DNA of 64,000 nucleotides from Aquabacter cavernae (GTDB taxonomy: Bacteria > Pseudomonadota > Alphaproteobacteria > Rhizobiales > Xanthobacteraceae), in contig NZ_RWKV01000003.1 of the NCBI RefSeq assembly GCF_003993795.1, positions 124,001-188,000 on the forward strand, given 5' to 3'. Below the pieces are notes generated by a model. The model had not been told where the DNA came from, did no database searches, and was given only the letters and a program-made list of their open reading frames with translations. This document shows, one piece after another, positions 26,887 to 34,831 of this stretch (position 1 is the stretch's first letter; every line of letters begins with the position of its first letter). Position numbers and translations under genes: made by a program.

Positions 26887-28328
26887 GCGTCCAGATCACC
26901 TCTCCGCGCTTCAAGGACAATGCCAAGCAGGCGCTGGCGGATGCGCCGCTCCAGGCTGCGCTCGCCAAGGTCGGCCCCGGCTTCATCGGCCGCCGCGCGG
27001 CGGCGCGCGACCTGCTGCCGGAATTCGACGCGCTGCGGGATTCCGCGCGCGACATCAAGAACCACACCCTCGCCCATCTCGATCTCTATCTGGAGCGCTT
27101 CGAGGAGAAGGTGACGGCGGCGGGCGGCCATGTGCATTTCGCCGTGGACGCCGCGGAGGCGCGGGACATCGTCACCCGCATCTGCCGGGATCTTGGCGCG
27201 AAGACCGTCACCAAGGGCAAGAGCATGGTCTCCGAGGAGATCGGGCTCAACGACCATCTGGCGGCCAACGGCATCGAGCCGGTGGAGACGGACCTCGGCG
27301 AATATCTGATCCAGATCCGCGGCGAGGCGCCCTCCCACATCATCGCCCCCGCCATCCACCTCAACAAGGAGCAGGTGGAGGCGGACTTCCGCCGCGTGCA
27401 CACCCATTTGCCGCCCGAGCGCAACCTCACCGAGCCCACCGCGCTTTTGGCCGAGGCGCGGGGCGAACTGCGCGCGAAATTCCTGGCGGCGGACGTGGGC
27501 ATCACCGGCGCCAATTTCCTGGTGGCGGAGACCGGCACCTCCATCATCGTCACCAATGAGGGCAATGGCGACCTCACCCAGACCTTGCCCAAGGCGCACA
27601 TCGTGCTGGCCTCGCTGGAGAAGCTGGTGCCGACCCTGGAGGATGTGAGCCAGCTCCTGCGGGTGCTCGCCCGCTCGGCCACGGGCCAGGAGATGAGCGT
27701 CTACACCACCTTCTCCACCGGCCCGCGCCGCCCGGAGGACCTGGACGGGCCGGGCGAATACCACGTGGTCATTCTCGATAACGGCCGCTCCGGCATGCTG
27801 GCGGGGCAATTGCGCGAGATGCTCCGCTGCATCCGCTGCGGCGCCTGCATGAACCATTGCCCAGTCTATCACGCGGTGGGCGGCCATGCGTATGGCTGGG
27901 TCTATCCCGGCCCCATGGGCGCCGTGCTCACCCCGTCCATCATCGGCATCGAGAAGGGCGCCAATTTGCCCAACGCCTCCACCTTCTGCGGACGGTGCGA
28001 GGAGGTGTGCCCGGTGCGCATTCCGCTGCCCAAGCTCATGCGGCATTGGCGCGAGAAGGAGTTCGAGCGCCACCTCACCCCCGCGCCCGTGCGCTACGGG
28101 CTGGGCGTGTGGTCGTTCGTCGCCCGGCGCGGCTGGCTTTATCGGCCCGCCACGGACCTCGCCATGCGCCTGCTGGCGCTGGCCGGAAAGGCCAAGGGCC
28201 GCTTCACGTCGCTGCCTCTGGCGGGCGGCTGGACCAAGGTGCGCGATTTCCCCGCGCCGGAAGGCGGCACCTTCCAGGCGCAATGGCAGGCCCGCAAGGC
28301 CGCGCGCCGCACCGGGAGGGTGTCATGA
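26883..28328 (+). CDS. lutB: Lactate utilization protein B (Fe-S, LUD domain)
   Basis: LutB (LldF) carries the LUD domain and two [4Fe-4S] ferredoxin-type clusters: CIRCGACMNHCP and the later CGRCEEVCPVRIPL. The 481-residue protein begins VQITSPRFKDNAKQALAD, with the conserved VVILDNGRSGM block just before the first cluster. The start at 26883 is fixed by the ATGA overlap with lutA; the longer open frame overlaps lutA and is not credible. It hands over to lutC by a further ATGA overlap. Confidence 0.94.
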   Translation: MSVQITSPRFKDNAKQALADAPLQAALAKVGPGFIGRRAAARDLLPEFDALRDSARDIKNHTLAHLDLYLERFEEKVTAAGGHVHFAVDAAEARDIVTRICRDLGAKTVTKGKSMVSEEIGLNDHLAANGIEPVETDLGEYLIQIRGEAPSHIIAPAIHLNKEQVEADFRRVHTHLPPERNLTEPTALLAEARGELRAKFLAADVGITGANFLVAETGTSIIVTNEGNGDLTQTLPKAHIVLASLEKLVPTLEDVSQLLRVLARSATGQEMSVYTTFSTGPRRPEDLDGPGEYHVVILDNGRSGMLAGQLREMLRCIRCGACMNHCPVYHAVGGHAYGWVYPGPMGAVLTPSIIGIEKGANLPNASTFCGRCEEVCPVRIPLPKLMRHWREKEFERHLTPAPVRYGLGVWSFVARRGWLYRPATDLAMRLLALAGKAKGRFTSLPLAGGWTKVRDFPAPEGGTFQAQWQARKAARRTGRVS

Positions 28329-29002
28329 GTTCCCGTGAGACCGTGCTCGGCTCCGTGCGCCGCGCGCTCGGCGTGTCCGGCCAGGAGGCGCCGCGCCGCC
28401 AGGAAGTGGCGGATCGCATCGCCGGCCATCCGCGCGGCATCGTGCCCGCGCGCGCCGATTTGCCGGCCGCCGGCCAGATCGCCCTGTTCAAGCAGATGGT
28501 GGTGGCCGCCGCGGGCAGCGTGGACCATCTGCCGGACGCGGCTTCCGTGCCGGCGGCGGTGGCCGCCTATCTGCGCGGGCGCAACCTGCCTCTGTCCATC
28601 CTGCGCGGGCAGGACCCGCGCCTCGCCGATCTGCCCTGGAGCCGGGAGCCCACCCTCGACGTGTGGGTGGGGCCGTCCGACGGGCGCCAGCTTGCCGGCC
28701 TCTCCCATGCCTTCGCGGGCATCGCGGAATCCGGCACGCTGGTGATGGTCTCCGGGCCGGACAACCCGTCCACCCTGAACCTGCTGCCGGACCATCACCT
28801 CATCGTGGTGCGGGCGGAGGAGATCACCGGCAATTACGAAGCGGTGTGGGATCGCCTGCGCGCCACCTACGGGGCGGGCCTCCTGCCGCGCACCGTCAAC
28901 TGGATCACCGGCCCCTCCCGCTCGGCGGATATCGAGCAGACCTTGCTTCTGGGCGCCCATGGTCCGCGCAGCCTCCATGTGCTGCTGGTGGGCGCGCTCT
29001 GA
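28325..29002 (+). CDS. lutC: Lactate utilization protein C (LUD domain)
   Basis: LutC (LldG) is the third subunit of the lactate oxidation complex, a 225-residue LUD-domain protein without cysteine clusters. AGIAESGTLVMVSGPDNPSTLNLLPDHHLIVV and the C-terminal TGPSRSADIEQTLLLGAHGPRSLHVLLV are diagnostic. It starts inside the lutB stop. A 9-bp stem-loop begins within three bases of its stop. No GntR or LutR-like regulator or lactate permease is adjacent. Confidence 0.93.
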   Translation: MSSRETVLGSVRRALGVSGQEAPRRQEVADRIAGHPRGIVPARADLPAAGQIALFKQMVVAAAGSVDHLPDAASVPAAVAAYLRGRNLPLSILRGQDPRLADLPWSREPTLDVWVGPSDGRQLAGLSHAFAGIAESGTLVMVSGPDNPSTLNLLPDHHLIVVRAEEITGNYEAVWDRLRATYGAGLLPRTVNWITGPSRSADIEQTLLLGAHGPRSLHVLLVGAL

Positions 29003-29004
29003 CG

Positions 29005-29039
29005 CCAAAGGCCGGTGCGCTTGCCCTGCGGGCCTTTGG
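29005..29039 (+). terminator. Stem-loop directly after lutC
   Basis: CCAAAGGCC (29005-29013) pairs with GGCCTTTGG (29031-29039) across a 17-base loop, two bases after the lutC stop. No U tract follows, so this is a weaker terminator candidate or an mRNA-stabilising structure. The remaining bases to 29255 show nothing else. Confidence 0.4.
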
Positions 29040-29255
29040 TCAAGCCCGCGCGGCGCTTGCGCGAAACCCAGGCGGCACCGGGCAAGGGCCGGGGCCGTTG
29101 GGATAAGGGGCTTTACCGCCCGGGTGATGCAACGGCGCAACGCCCCCGCAAAAACCGCCGTGGGGTGGCGCACAGGCCGCAACCATCCGCCCGCCCATAT
29201 GTTGCCGCCTCACCCGATGTTGGGCAGAAGAGGACAGGAAACGGGCGGTGAGATC

Positions 29256-29978
29256 ATGACGGCTGGTGTTCGGTTCGTGTGGGTGCTCCTCGGAGCGTTG
29301 GTTCTTCTGTGTGCGCCATTTCAGACCGCCCACGCCCAAAGCAGGACCTCGTCCCCCTATATCGGCAAGGTCTACCTGATGCGGGGCCTCGCCAACATCT
29401 TCTCCTATGGCATGGACACGCTGGCGGCGAAGCTGCAGCAGCGGGGCATCGACGCCCAGGTGTTCGAATATGGCCAATGGCCGGCGCTGGCGGATGACGC
29501 GGTGGCCTGGTCCAAGGCGCGCAACAAGGCGCCCGTGGTCATCATCGGCCATTCGCTGGGCGCGGACGCCGCCGTGGAGATGGCCGAGCGCATGACGAGC
29601 CTGGGCATCGCGCCGCGCCTCGTCATCACCTTCGATCCCGTGGGCGTCACCGAAGTGGGTGCCAGCGGCGGCCGGTTCATCAATTACTACCAGTCCAACA
29701 ACGGCTTCGGTAAGCGCCTCGTGGCCACGCGCGGCTTCAAGGGCACGCTGATCAACCGCAACCTGGACAGCGTCGGCAATATCGACCATTTCAACATCGA
29801 GAAGGCCGACACGCTCCATGCGGACGTGATCAAGGACGTGATGGCGGTGACCCGCCGCCCCCGCCCCCCGGCGCCCGCGCCGGCCCCCTCGGTCTCCGCG
29901 CCGACCGCCACCCCGACCGCCGCCGCGCCGGACAGCAGCGCCGCCGTCCAGGCCGTCTCCCAGCCTGCGGTGCGGTGA
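29256..29978 (+). CDS. Exported lipase-like alpha/beta hydrolase with Pro/Ala-rich tail
   Basis: A 240-residue secreted protein. A Sec signal (ending TAHA before QSRTSS) is followed by a small alpha/beta-hydrolase core: YLMRGLANIFSYGMDTLAAKL opens it, IIGHSLGADAAVEMAE is the nucleophile elbow, TFDPVG may carry the acid, and IDHFNIEKAD supplies a histidine. The last 50 residues are Pro/Ala/Thr-rich and probably disordered. Substrate unknown; the fold resembles thioesterase/lipase-like DUFs. I use the ATG at 29256 because the signal peptide follows directly. It is the last ordinary gene before the low-G+C island. Confidence 0.82.
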   Translation: MTAGVRFVWVLLGALVLLCAPFQTAHAQSRTSSPYIGKVYLMRGLANIFSYGMDTLAAKLQQRGIDAQVFEYGQWPALADDAVAWSKARNKAPVVIIGHSLGADAAVEMAERMTSLGIAPRLVITFDPVGVTEVGASGGRFINYYQSNNGFGKRLVATRGFKGTLINRNLDSVGNIDHFNIEKADTLHADVIKDVMAVTRRPRPPAPAPAPSVSAPTATPTAAAPDSSAAVQAVSQPAVR

Positions 29979-29992
29979 GGGTATTTGGCACT

Positions 29993-30535
29993 CTAATCCG
30001 CGAGTAGCGAAGCGAGGCGTCCCGTCGGATCGCCATCGAGCAGATGAAACGGCCGGCCGATGTCAGCGGCGATCCGCCGTGCGGCGGACTCGGCGAGGCT
30101 CTGGTGCAGCGCGAGGGTCGCCGAGTCTCGTGTCGGGCGTTCGCGTCCGTCGTCGAGACGACGGCGCTCGAAGATGGCGGCGGGATCGGCGGTCAGGAAA
30201 GCGATGGCGTCTAGGCTCAGGGCGGCAAACACCGTGCTGGGTATTTCGAGCAGGCCATCGCGGCCGTCTATGAGGCTGTGCCCGTCAAACACGACCGGCA
30301 GGGTGGTCGTCCGGGTCAGCCGTTCGAAGGCTGCGATCATAAGGGCCTGGTTATCGAGCACTGGTCCGGTGCGGAGGGCCTCGGAGGAGTCAGGCGTTTG
30401 GGCGCGATGTTGCTGCTCAGCCTTAATCAGGCTGCTGGCCTGTAGGTGGACTAGCGGTGTGTGCACCGCGACCCGGCTGATGAGTGTCGATTTACCAACG
30501 CCCGAGAGGCCAAGCAATGCTATCCGGCGCTTCAC
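29993..30535 (-). CDS. Small P-loop kinase-like ATPase of the island
   Basis: A 180-residue adenylate-kinase-like P-loop protein. Walker A is GLSGVGKST near residues 9-17; LPVVFDGHSLID is a plausible Walker B region; FERRRLDDGRERPTRD supplies arginines of a lid. The C-terminal half resembles small-molecule kinases of the AAA_33/AAA_18 type. It begins with GTG and overlaps the PIN-GNAT gene by 4 bases (GTGA), so it is translated in strict coupling. No known enzyme name fits. A role in phosphorylating a nucleotide, an RNA end or a protein is possible, but this is inference. Confidence 0.75.
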   Translation of the reverse strand: MKRRIALLGLSGVGKSTLISRVAVHTPLVHLQASSLIKAEQQHRAQTPDSSEALRTGPVLDNQALMIAAFERLTRTTTLPVVFDGHSLIDGRDGLLEIPSTVFAALSLDAIAFLTADPAAIFERRRLDDGRERPTRDSATLALHQSLAESAARRIAADIGRPFHLLDGDPTGRLASLLAD

Positions 30536-32067
30536 ACTGCGAATCCTAGATCGACCTGTTTGAGCACCGACGCCAGTTGGTCGGGCTCAAGGTGTTTGAT
30601 TGACTGCGGTGGGTGTCCGGCGAACACATTGTCGCGCTTGAGCGCTTCCAGTCCGACTGGCGGCTCGAAATGCCCGGCGAGGAGGAAGTTGATGATCTTC
30701 ACCGGCCGCTCGGCGGAGGCGTCCATACCTGTCAACTGGGAGTCGGTATAGACCGACCGCCCCCCGGCCAGTCGCCGCAATTCCTCAGTAGAATGCGCCA
30801 AGGTCATCTCCTCGAATACGCCGACGGTGGTGATTGCCTGTGACGGCGGAAGTACCGCTTTACCTTTATAAAAGAACAGCAGAGCACCGGGTTGCGCGAT
30901 CCAGGCCTGAGCCCGACAGAGGTAGACCTTGCGGATGGTGTTACCCGGCCGGTGAAGACCGACATCGGCTGAGGTCGGGAACAAGGTCATCTGCGGCTGT
31001 TCGAACAACTCCGGGAAAAGCACCCGGTGGAAATCTTCCTTGATAGGAATGGCGTAGGCCTCGACGCCCGCGCCGGCGGCGAACCGTGGGTAGTTCCGCC
31101 GAGCGAGGTCAAACAGCGATTCGCCGTCCGTAACCTCCAGCCGCTCGCGCGGTAAGGCCTTCTCATAAACCCGCTCGCCATTGGGTTTATCGTAGGTGTG
31201 GACGAATCCATAGTATTCGAGAAGGCCGATCAAGGTCGTCTGGCCGGAGTAGGTCGTCAGATAAACAACGTCGTGCTTATTTGACTGCGCATACCAAAGT
31301 ACCTGTTTCAGCAGGAGTTCCCCAAGTTTCACTCCACGGCTCTCGGGGCGAACCTTAAAGGTACAGACCTTGAGAATCTTGCCTCCCAGTAGGCGGGCGT
31401 CGGTGTCACCCGGCCCTTCGTCCTTACGCACAACAAGGCCGGCGATGCGGCCGTCGTCCAACACTACCCAGCACTTCCGCATCGGCCGGACGCACTTGTC
31501 GCGCCACCAAGCGTCGAACGGCGGATAATCGGCGCGCAAGGTCGCGAAAATCGGGTCATTGATGGGGATGGTGTGGGCGTCAACCTCCCGCACCGCCGGG
31601 AGGTTGACGTTGATAGTCGCATAGGTGCTGCGCAGCAGGGAGACGGCGTCGGCGACGTGCAGCACTCGGCTGGCCAAGGCCGCTGAGGCTCGGAGCGCCC
31701 GATCGTGCAGACCCTGGTCCTGAGTAACCAGGAAGTCTACCACCCCAATATCCAGGGCGTGCAGCAGAGTGGCGTCGACAATGTCGTTGGGTTTGCGCAG
31801 CACGCCGTAACGCGCTTCGAGGGTCGCATTGTCGAGACCGATCACCCTGGCGATGACCGGGAACTTCTTAATCTTGCTCAGCGAGACGCGGCGGCGGGCG
31901 GCGTCCTTGTCGCGTTGGATGTCGTCCACGGATGCCGCGTGGACGCAGATGCCTATGCCATACCGTGCCGCTTCCTGTTGAAGGGCAGCGAAGACGGGTA
32001 CGACCTCGGCGTGATCCTCAAGGCCGATGAATACGTTCGTATCAATGAGGTATTTCGGAGCACTCAT
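30532..32067 (-). CDS. PIN - GNAT - ASCH/PUA-like three-domain fusion protein
   Basis: A 511-residue protein that appears to join three enzymes. Residues 1-140 look like a PIN ribonuclease: YLIDTNVFIGLE with Asp9, an acidic NDIVDATLLHAL, and VTQDQGLHDRAL. Residues ~150-310 look like a GNAT acetyltransferase, with the acetyl-CoA loop in VRPESRGVKLGELLL and GLLEYYGFVHTYDK. Residues ~375-480 resemble an ASCH/EVE (PUA-like) nucleic-acid-binding fold: KVYLCRAQAW, PGALLFFYKG, VGVFEEM. It overlaps the XRE-ASCH gene by 26 bases and the P-loop gene by 4. I know of no characterised protein with this order; GNAT and PIN domains are each common in toxin-antitoxin systems. Confidence 0.75.
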   Translation of the reverse strand: MSAPKYLIDTNVFIGLEDHAEVVPVFAALQQEAARYGIGICVHAASVDDIQRDKDAARRRVSLSKIKKFPVIARVIGLDNATLEARYGVLRKPNDIVDATLLHALDIGVVDFLVTQDQGLHDRALRASAALASRVLHVADAVSLLRSTYATINVNLPAVREVDAHTIPINDPIFATLRADYPPFDAWWRDKCVRPMRKCWVVLDDGRIAGLVVRKDEGPGDTDARLLGGKILKVCTFKVRPESRGVKLGELLLKQVLWYAQSNKHDVVYLTTYSGQTTLIGLLEYYGFVHTYDKPNGERVYEKALPRERLEVTDGESLFDLARRNYPRFAAGAGVEAYAIPIKEDFHRVLFPELFEQPQMTLFPTSADVGLHRPGNTIRKVYLCRAQAWIAQPGALLFFYKGKAVLPPSQAITTVGVFEEMTLAHSTEELRRLAGGRSVYTDSQLTGMDASAERPVKIINFLLAGHFEPPVGLEALKRDNVFAGHPPQSIKHLEPDQLASVLKQVDLGFAV

Positions 32068-32833
32068 AATGCAGCGCTTCCCGCATCTTGGGTGTCGCGT
32101 AGAGGTAGGACTGCGGAGGCTCGAAACTAAACCGCTCGCGCAACTCGCTCAGGTCGAGCGGGCGGCGCAGACGCCGGGCATGCTTGAGTTCGATGGCGAC
32201 GCCGCTGTCAACGCCATCGAAGTAACGATCAAAGTCCTCTCGCGCGATGCAGGCGCGATCGGAGAAGCTGTCCCAGATGTCGCGCGGCGCACGGCAGTGC
32301 ACCTCTCCGATCTCAGCCAGACCGAGCAGAGCGCGGGTCGGGCTGGTGGCGTAAATGAACGCGGTGGCTCCAACTGGCGCGGTTGAGGGAAATCGGCGGC
32401 GCAGCTCAATGGTCTTGCGGCCTTCGATGATCGCGTCGCAATATTCAGGCTTAATGCTGAACACCACGTCCCGGCGCGATGGATAGGTAGCCTCGCCGAT
32501 GATTGGCAGAAGCAACTGGTTCTCGTCGACAGCATCGAATTGGAAGGTCGCCTCGCGCATGCTTGTAACCAGTGCAGCCGCGTCACTGAACTGGGCGTCA
32601 ATCCGCAAGGTGGCACCGAGGGCGGCGAGATAATCGCGTAGGGTCGAGACCAGGATGTCCTTGCGGCCCTCGACGCGGGACAAGGCAGCCTGGCCGATGT
32701 TAAGCCGGGCGGCGAGGTCGGCCTGAGTTATCCCCGCGAGCTTTCGGATCTCGCGCAGGCGGGCGCCGATATGTTCGTCGCTCCGCGACGGCGCATCCAG
32801 ACGTGCTTCGAACACCTTGCCTTCGAGCTTCAT
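32042..32833 (-). CDS. XRE-type HTH protein with C-terminal ASCH domain
   Basis: A 263-residue protein. Residues ~22-80 form a Cro/C1-type helix-turn-helix (IGARLREIRKLAGITQADLAARLNIGQAALSRVEGRK). Residues ~125-250 form an ASCH domain, with VVFSIKPEYCDAIIEGRKTIELRRR carrying the usual G-K and R residues and LGLAEIGEV forming a core strand. ASCH domains bind RNA or modified nucleosides; E. coli YqfB of this fold hydrolyses N4-acetylcytidine. As the first gene of the island unit with its own promoter, it is the likely autoregulator and perhaps the antitoxin-like partner. ATG at 32833 is preferred over the GTG one codon earlier. Confidence 0.82.
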   Translation of the reverse strand: MKLEGKVFEARLDAPSRSDEHIGARLREIRKLAGITQADLAARLNIGQAALSRVEGRKDILVSTLRDYLAALGATLRIDAQFSDAAALVTSMREATFQFDAVDENQLLLPIIGEATYPSRRDVVFSIKPEYCDAIIEGRKTIELRRRFPSTAPVGATAFIYATSPTRALLGLAEIGEVHCRAPRDIWDSFSDRACIAREDFDRYFDGVDSGVAIELKHARRLRRPLDLSELRERFSFEPPQSYLYATPKMREALHYECSEIPH

Positions 32834-32857
32834 CACTAACTCATCCTTCGAGAATCC

Positions 32858-32886
32858 ATATTACGCGGAAGGCATATCGCCGCCAA
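32858..32886 (-). promoter_or_regulatory. Putative promoter of the island operon
   Basis: On the minus strand TTGGCG (32886-32881) and TAATAT (32863-32858) are separated by exactly 17 bases, a sigma-70-like pair placed about 25 bases before the XRE-ASCH start. Bases 32887-33013 hold no gene I can support. Confidence 0.55.
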
Positions 32887-33021
32887 CCATAACCGAACGA
32901 AGGTCGGGAGGACGGCGATGGGCATCAGCGTGGACCACACTGGATGTCGCCTACGGCAGAACGGGACACCGCTCTGGCGAACGCTCTAATGCATCAGTGA
33001 ACTAAGGCGCACTGGATTAGG

Positions 33022-34137
33022 CTACAGAGGGGAGCCCCCATCCCCCCGCCGCTCCTCCGCCGCCGCCATCAGCTTCGCGATGGCGGGGAGCACATAGTCG
33101 CGCATGGTCTGGCCGTAGAAGAGCGAGAAGTGTCCGGCCTTCGGCACCAGGAGGTGCCGGGACAGGCCCTTGGGGATGGCGCGGCAGAGATCATGGGCCG
33201 CGCGGGTCTGGCCAGGGGCGGAGATGTCGTCGCGTTCCGCTTCGCCGGTGAGCAGGGCGCAGTCGGTGAGGGCGTCCGGGTGGAGCCGTCGTCCGGCGAT
33301 ATCCAGCGTGCCGCAGGCGAGCGCGCGGCGTTGGAACACCTGATCCACATTGCCCAGGAAGAATTCGGCGGGCAGGTCCATCATGTCCCAGCACAGGCGG
33401 GAGAGCGGGAAGAGGAGCGGGTCGTCCCCGCTGTCGGCCATCATCATGGACGGCAGCTCGCCGCCGGTGAGGCCCTGGCGCCAGAGATAGAGGGCGAAGG
33501 CCTGCATCTGGCGGCGGCGGGGGAAAACCCGTCGCCCGGCGCCGGCGAAGGGCGGCGGCACGGGCTCCATCAGCCGCTCGAAGGTGGAGAGGGGCTGGTC
33601 GGTGAGCAGGTGGTCCAGATGGGTGGGGTTGCGCGCCGGGTCCACGGGGCCGCCCAGCAAGGTGAGGCTGGCGGGCGCCTCGCCTTCCGCCGCCAGCAGG
33701 AGCGCGGCGCTGAGCGCGGGAATGACGCCCTGGCACACGCCCACCACATGAGCGTCGCGGCCGAGCGCGCGCATCATGCGGGCGGTTTCCAGGCAATTCG
33801 CCTCGAAATCGAAGGGGATATCCGCCGGGACATGGCGCGGGTCGGGCCAGTCGGTGACATCAACCTCGCCCGCATGGCGCAGTAGGCCCGCCGCGAGATC
33901 GCGCATCAGAAGGGGGAAGCCGCCGGACAGCGGCGCCACCACCAGCACCCGCCGGTCCGATCCGGCCCGGCGGAAGCGGCGCATCTGCGCATAGGGCAGG
34001 TGGCCGGCAATGTCCTCCGCGACGGGGATCGTCTCCCCGCCCAGGTGCGCGCGGCGCAGGCCGAAGTCACGGAAGGCCAGCCCCCTGAGGCCGGGGGCGG
34101 GGCCCTCCTGGAACGAGATCTGCGTGTCCAACCACAT
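33022..34137 (-). CDS. Divergent PHB depolymerase paralogue
   Basis: A 371-residue homologue of the depolymerase at 8776-9993, diverged but alignable: RVLVVAPLSGGFPLLMRDL, DVTDWPDPRHVP, VVGVCQGVIPAL, GGPVDPARNPT, TGEAERDDISAPGQT and GHFSLFYG all have counterparts. The nucleophile-elbow cysteine is kept (VCQG) but the second cysteine is lost. The first 30 residues of the longer enzyme are absent. It may act on short oligomers or have another ester substrate. It abuts the low-G+C island at its 3' end and has no clear operon partner. Confidence 0.88.
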   Translation of the reverse strand: MWLDTQISFQEGPAPGLRGLAFRDFGLRRAHLGGETIPVAEDIAGHLPYAQMRRFRRAGSDRRVLVVAPLSGGFPLLMRDLAAGLLRHAGEVDVTDWPDPRHVPADIPFDFEANCLETARMMRALGRDAHVVGVCQGVIPALSAALLLAAEGEAPASLTLLGGPVDPARNPTHLDHLLTDQPLSTFERLMEPVPPPFAGAGRRVFPRRRQMQAFALYLWRQGLTGGELPSMMMADSGDDPLLFPLSRLCWDMMDLPAEFFLGNVDQVFQRRALACGTLDIAGRRLHPDALTDCALLTGEAERDDISAPGQTRAAHDLCRAIPKGLSRHLLVPKAGHFSLFYGQTMRDYVLPAIAKLMAAAEERRGDGGSPL

Positions 34138-34251
34138 CCGCGCGCATCCGGATCCTGCTGCACGCGGAAGGATAAACGCGGGACGGCGCCCCTGTCATGG
34201 GGCGGATGGGACGGTGCGGCGCGGGACCGCGCCTCCGCCCTGCCGCTGTCC

Positions 34252-34809
34252 TTACAGGCTCGCGGCGGCGCGGGCGGCCTGGTCGTAATGGCCGGACAGG
34301 GTGCGGAGCACCGCCGCCACCTCGGAAAGGCGCTCGGGCGCGATGCCCGTGCCCACCACGGCCTGGGTCAGCAGGGCCTCGCGCACCTCGCGATAGCGCG
34401 CGCAGGCGGCCCGGCCCGCCTCGGTGACGGTCAGCGTCTTCTCCTTGCCGCGCCGTCCCGCGCTCACGAGGCCCAGCGCCTGGAGCTTCTTGGCGGCATA
34501 GGTGATGAGGTGGGTGTCCTCCACATCCAGCACGAGGCAGAGGTCGGCAATGGTCTTGGGGCGCTGGCGGTGCACCACATGGTGCAGCACCAGCACGTCC
34601 AGGGCCGAAAGGTCCGGCACCCCGGCGGCCGCCATGCAGCGGATCATCCAGCGGTGATAGGCGTGGCCGATCATGTTGAGGCCGAATTCCAGCTCGGACA
34701 GCGCGGGAAGCGCGCCGTCGGCGAGATGGGCCGAGGAGACGATGGAGCCCACCGGCTTCGCCGGGGCGGCGGGCGGGGCGTCATCGCGGGCGGCGGAGGG
34801 CTTGGTCAT
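34252..34809 (-). CDS. MarR-type winged-helix transcriptional regulator
   Basis: A 185-residue regulator with a disordered Ala/Pro-rich start (to about residue 25), then a MarR-like fold: LSALDVLVLHHVVHRQRPKTIADLCLVLDVEDTHLITYAAKKLQALGLVSAGRRGKEKTLTVTEAGR contains helix-turn-helix and wing. It lies just downstream of the TRAP genes, separated from dctP by two hairpins, and is the obvious candidate to bind the 19-bp palindrome at 37960. The ATG at 34809 is the only sensible start; the longer open frame overlaps dctP. Confidence 0.87.
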   Translation of the reverse strand: MTKPSAARDDAPPAAPAKPVGSIVSSAHLADGALPALSELEFGLNMIGHAYHRWMIRCMAAAGVPDLSALDVLVLHHVVHRQRPKTIADLCLVLDVEDTHLITYAAKKLQALGLVSAGRRGKEKTLTVTEAGRAACARYREVREALLTQAVVGTGIAPERLSEVAAVLRTLSGHYDQAARAAASL

Positions 34810-34831
34810 GGCGGCGACACTCGTCTGAAAG

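Larger units (their letters stand above)
29993..33020. other. Low-G+C accessory island with three overlapping genes
   Basis: Base composition changes abruptly between the exported hydrolase and the second PHB depolymerase. As one counted example, bases 31261-31320 hold 26 G or C of 60, against roughly two thirds or more in flanking genes. CTAATCC at 29993-29999 and GGATTAG at 33014-33020 form a 7-bp inverted repeat at the two edges. No transposase, integrase or tRNA is present, so the mode of acquisition is unknown. The cargo is one minus-strand unit: XRE-ASCH, PIN-GNAT-ASCH and a P-loop protein. Confidence 0.7.

Noticed and set aside
32887-33013. Short peptide frame starting near 32918
   Set aside because: The 23-codon frame has no ribosome-binding logic that stands out and no recognisable product.
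29993-33020. Prophage or insertion sequence
   Set aside because: No integrase, transposase, phage structural gene or target-site duplication is visible despite the composition shift.
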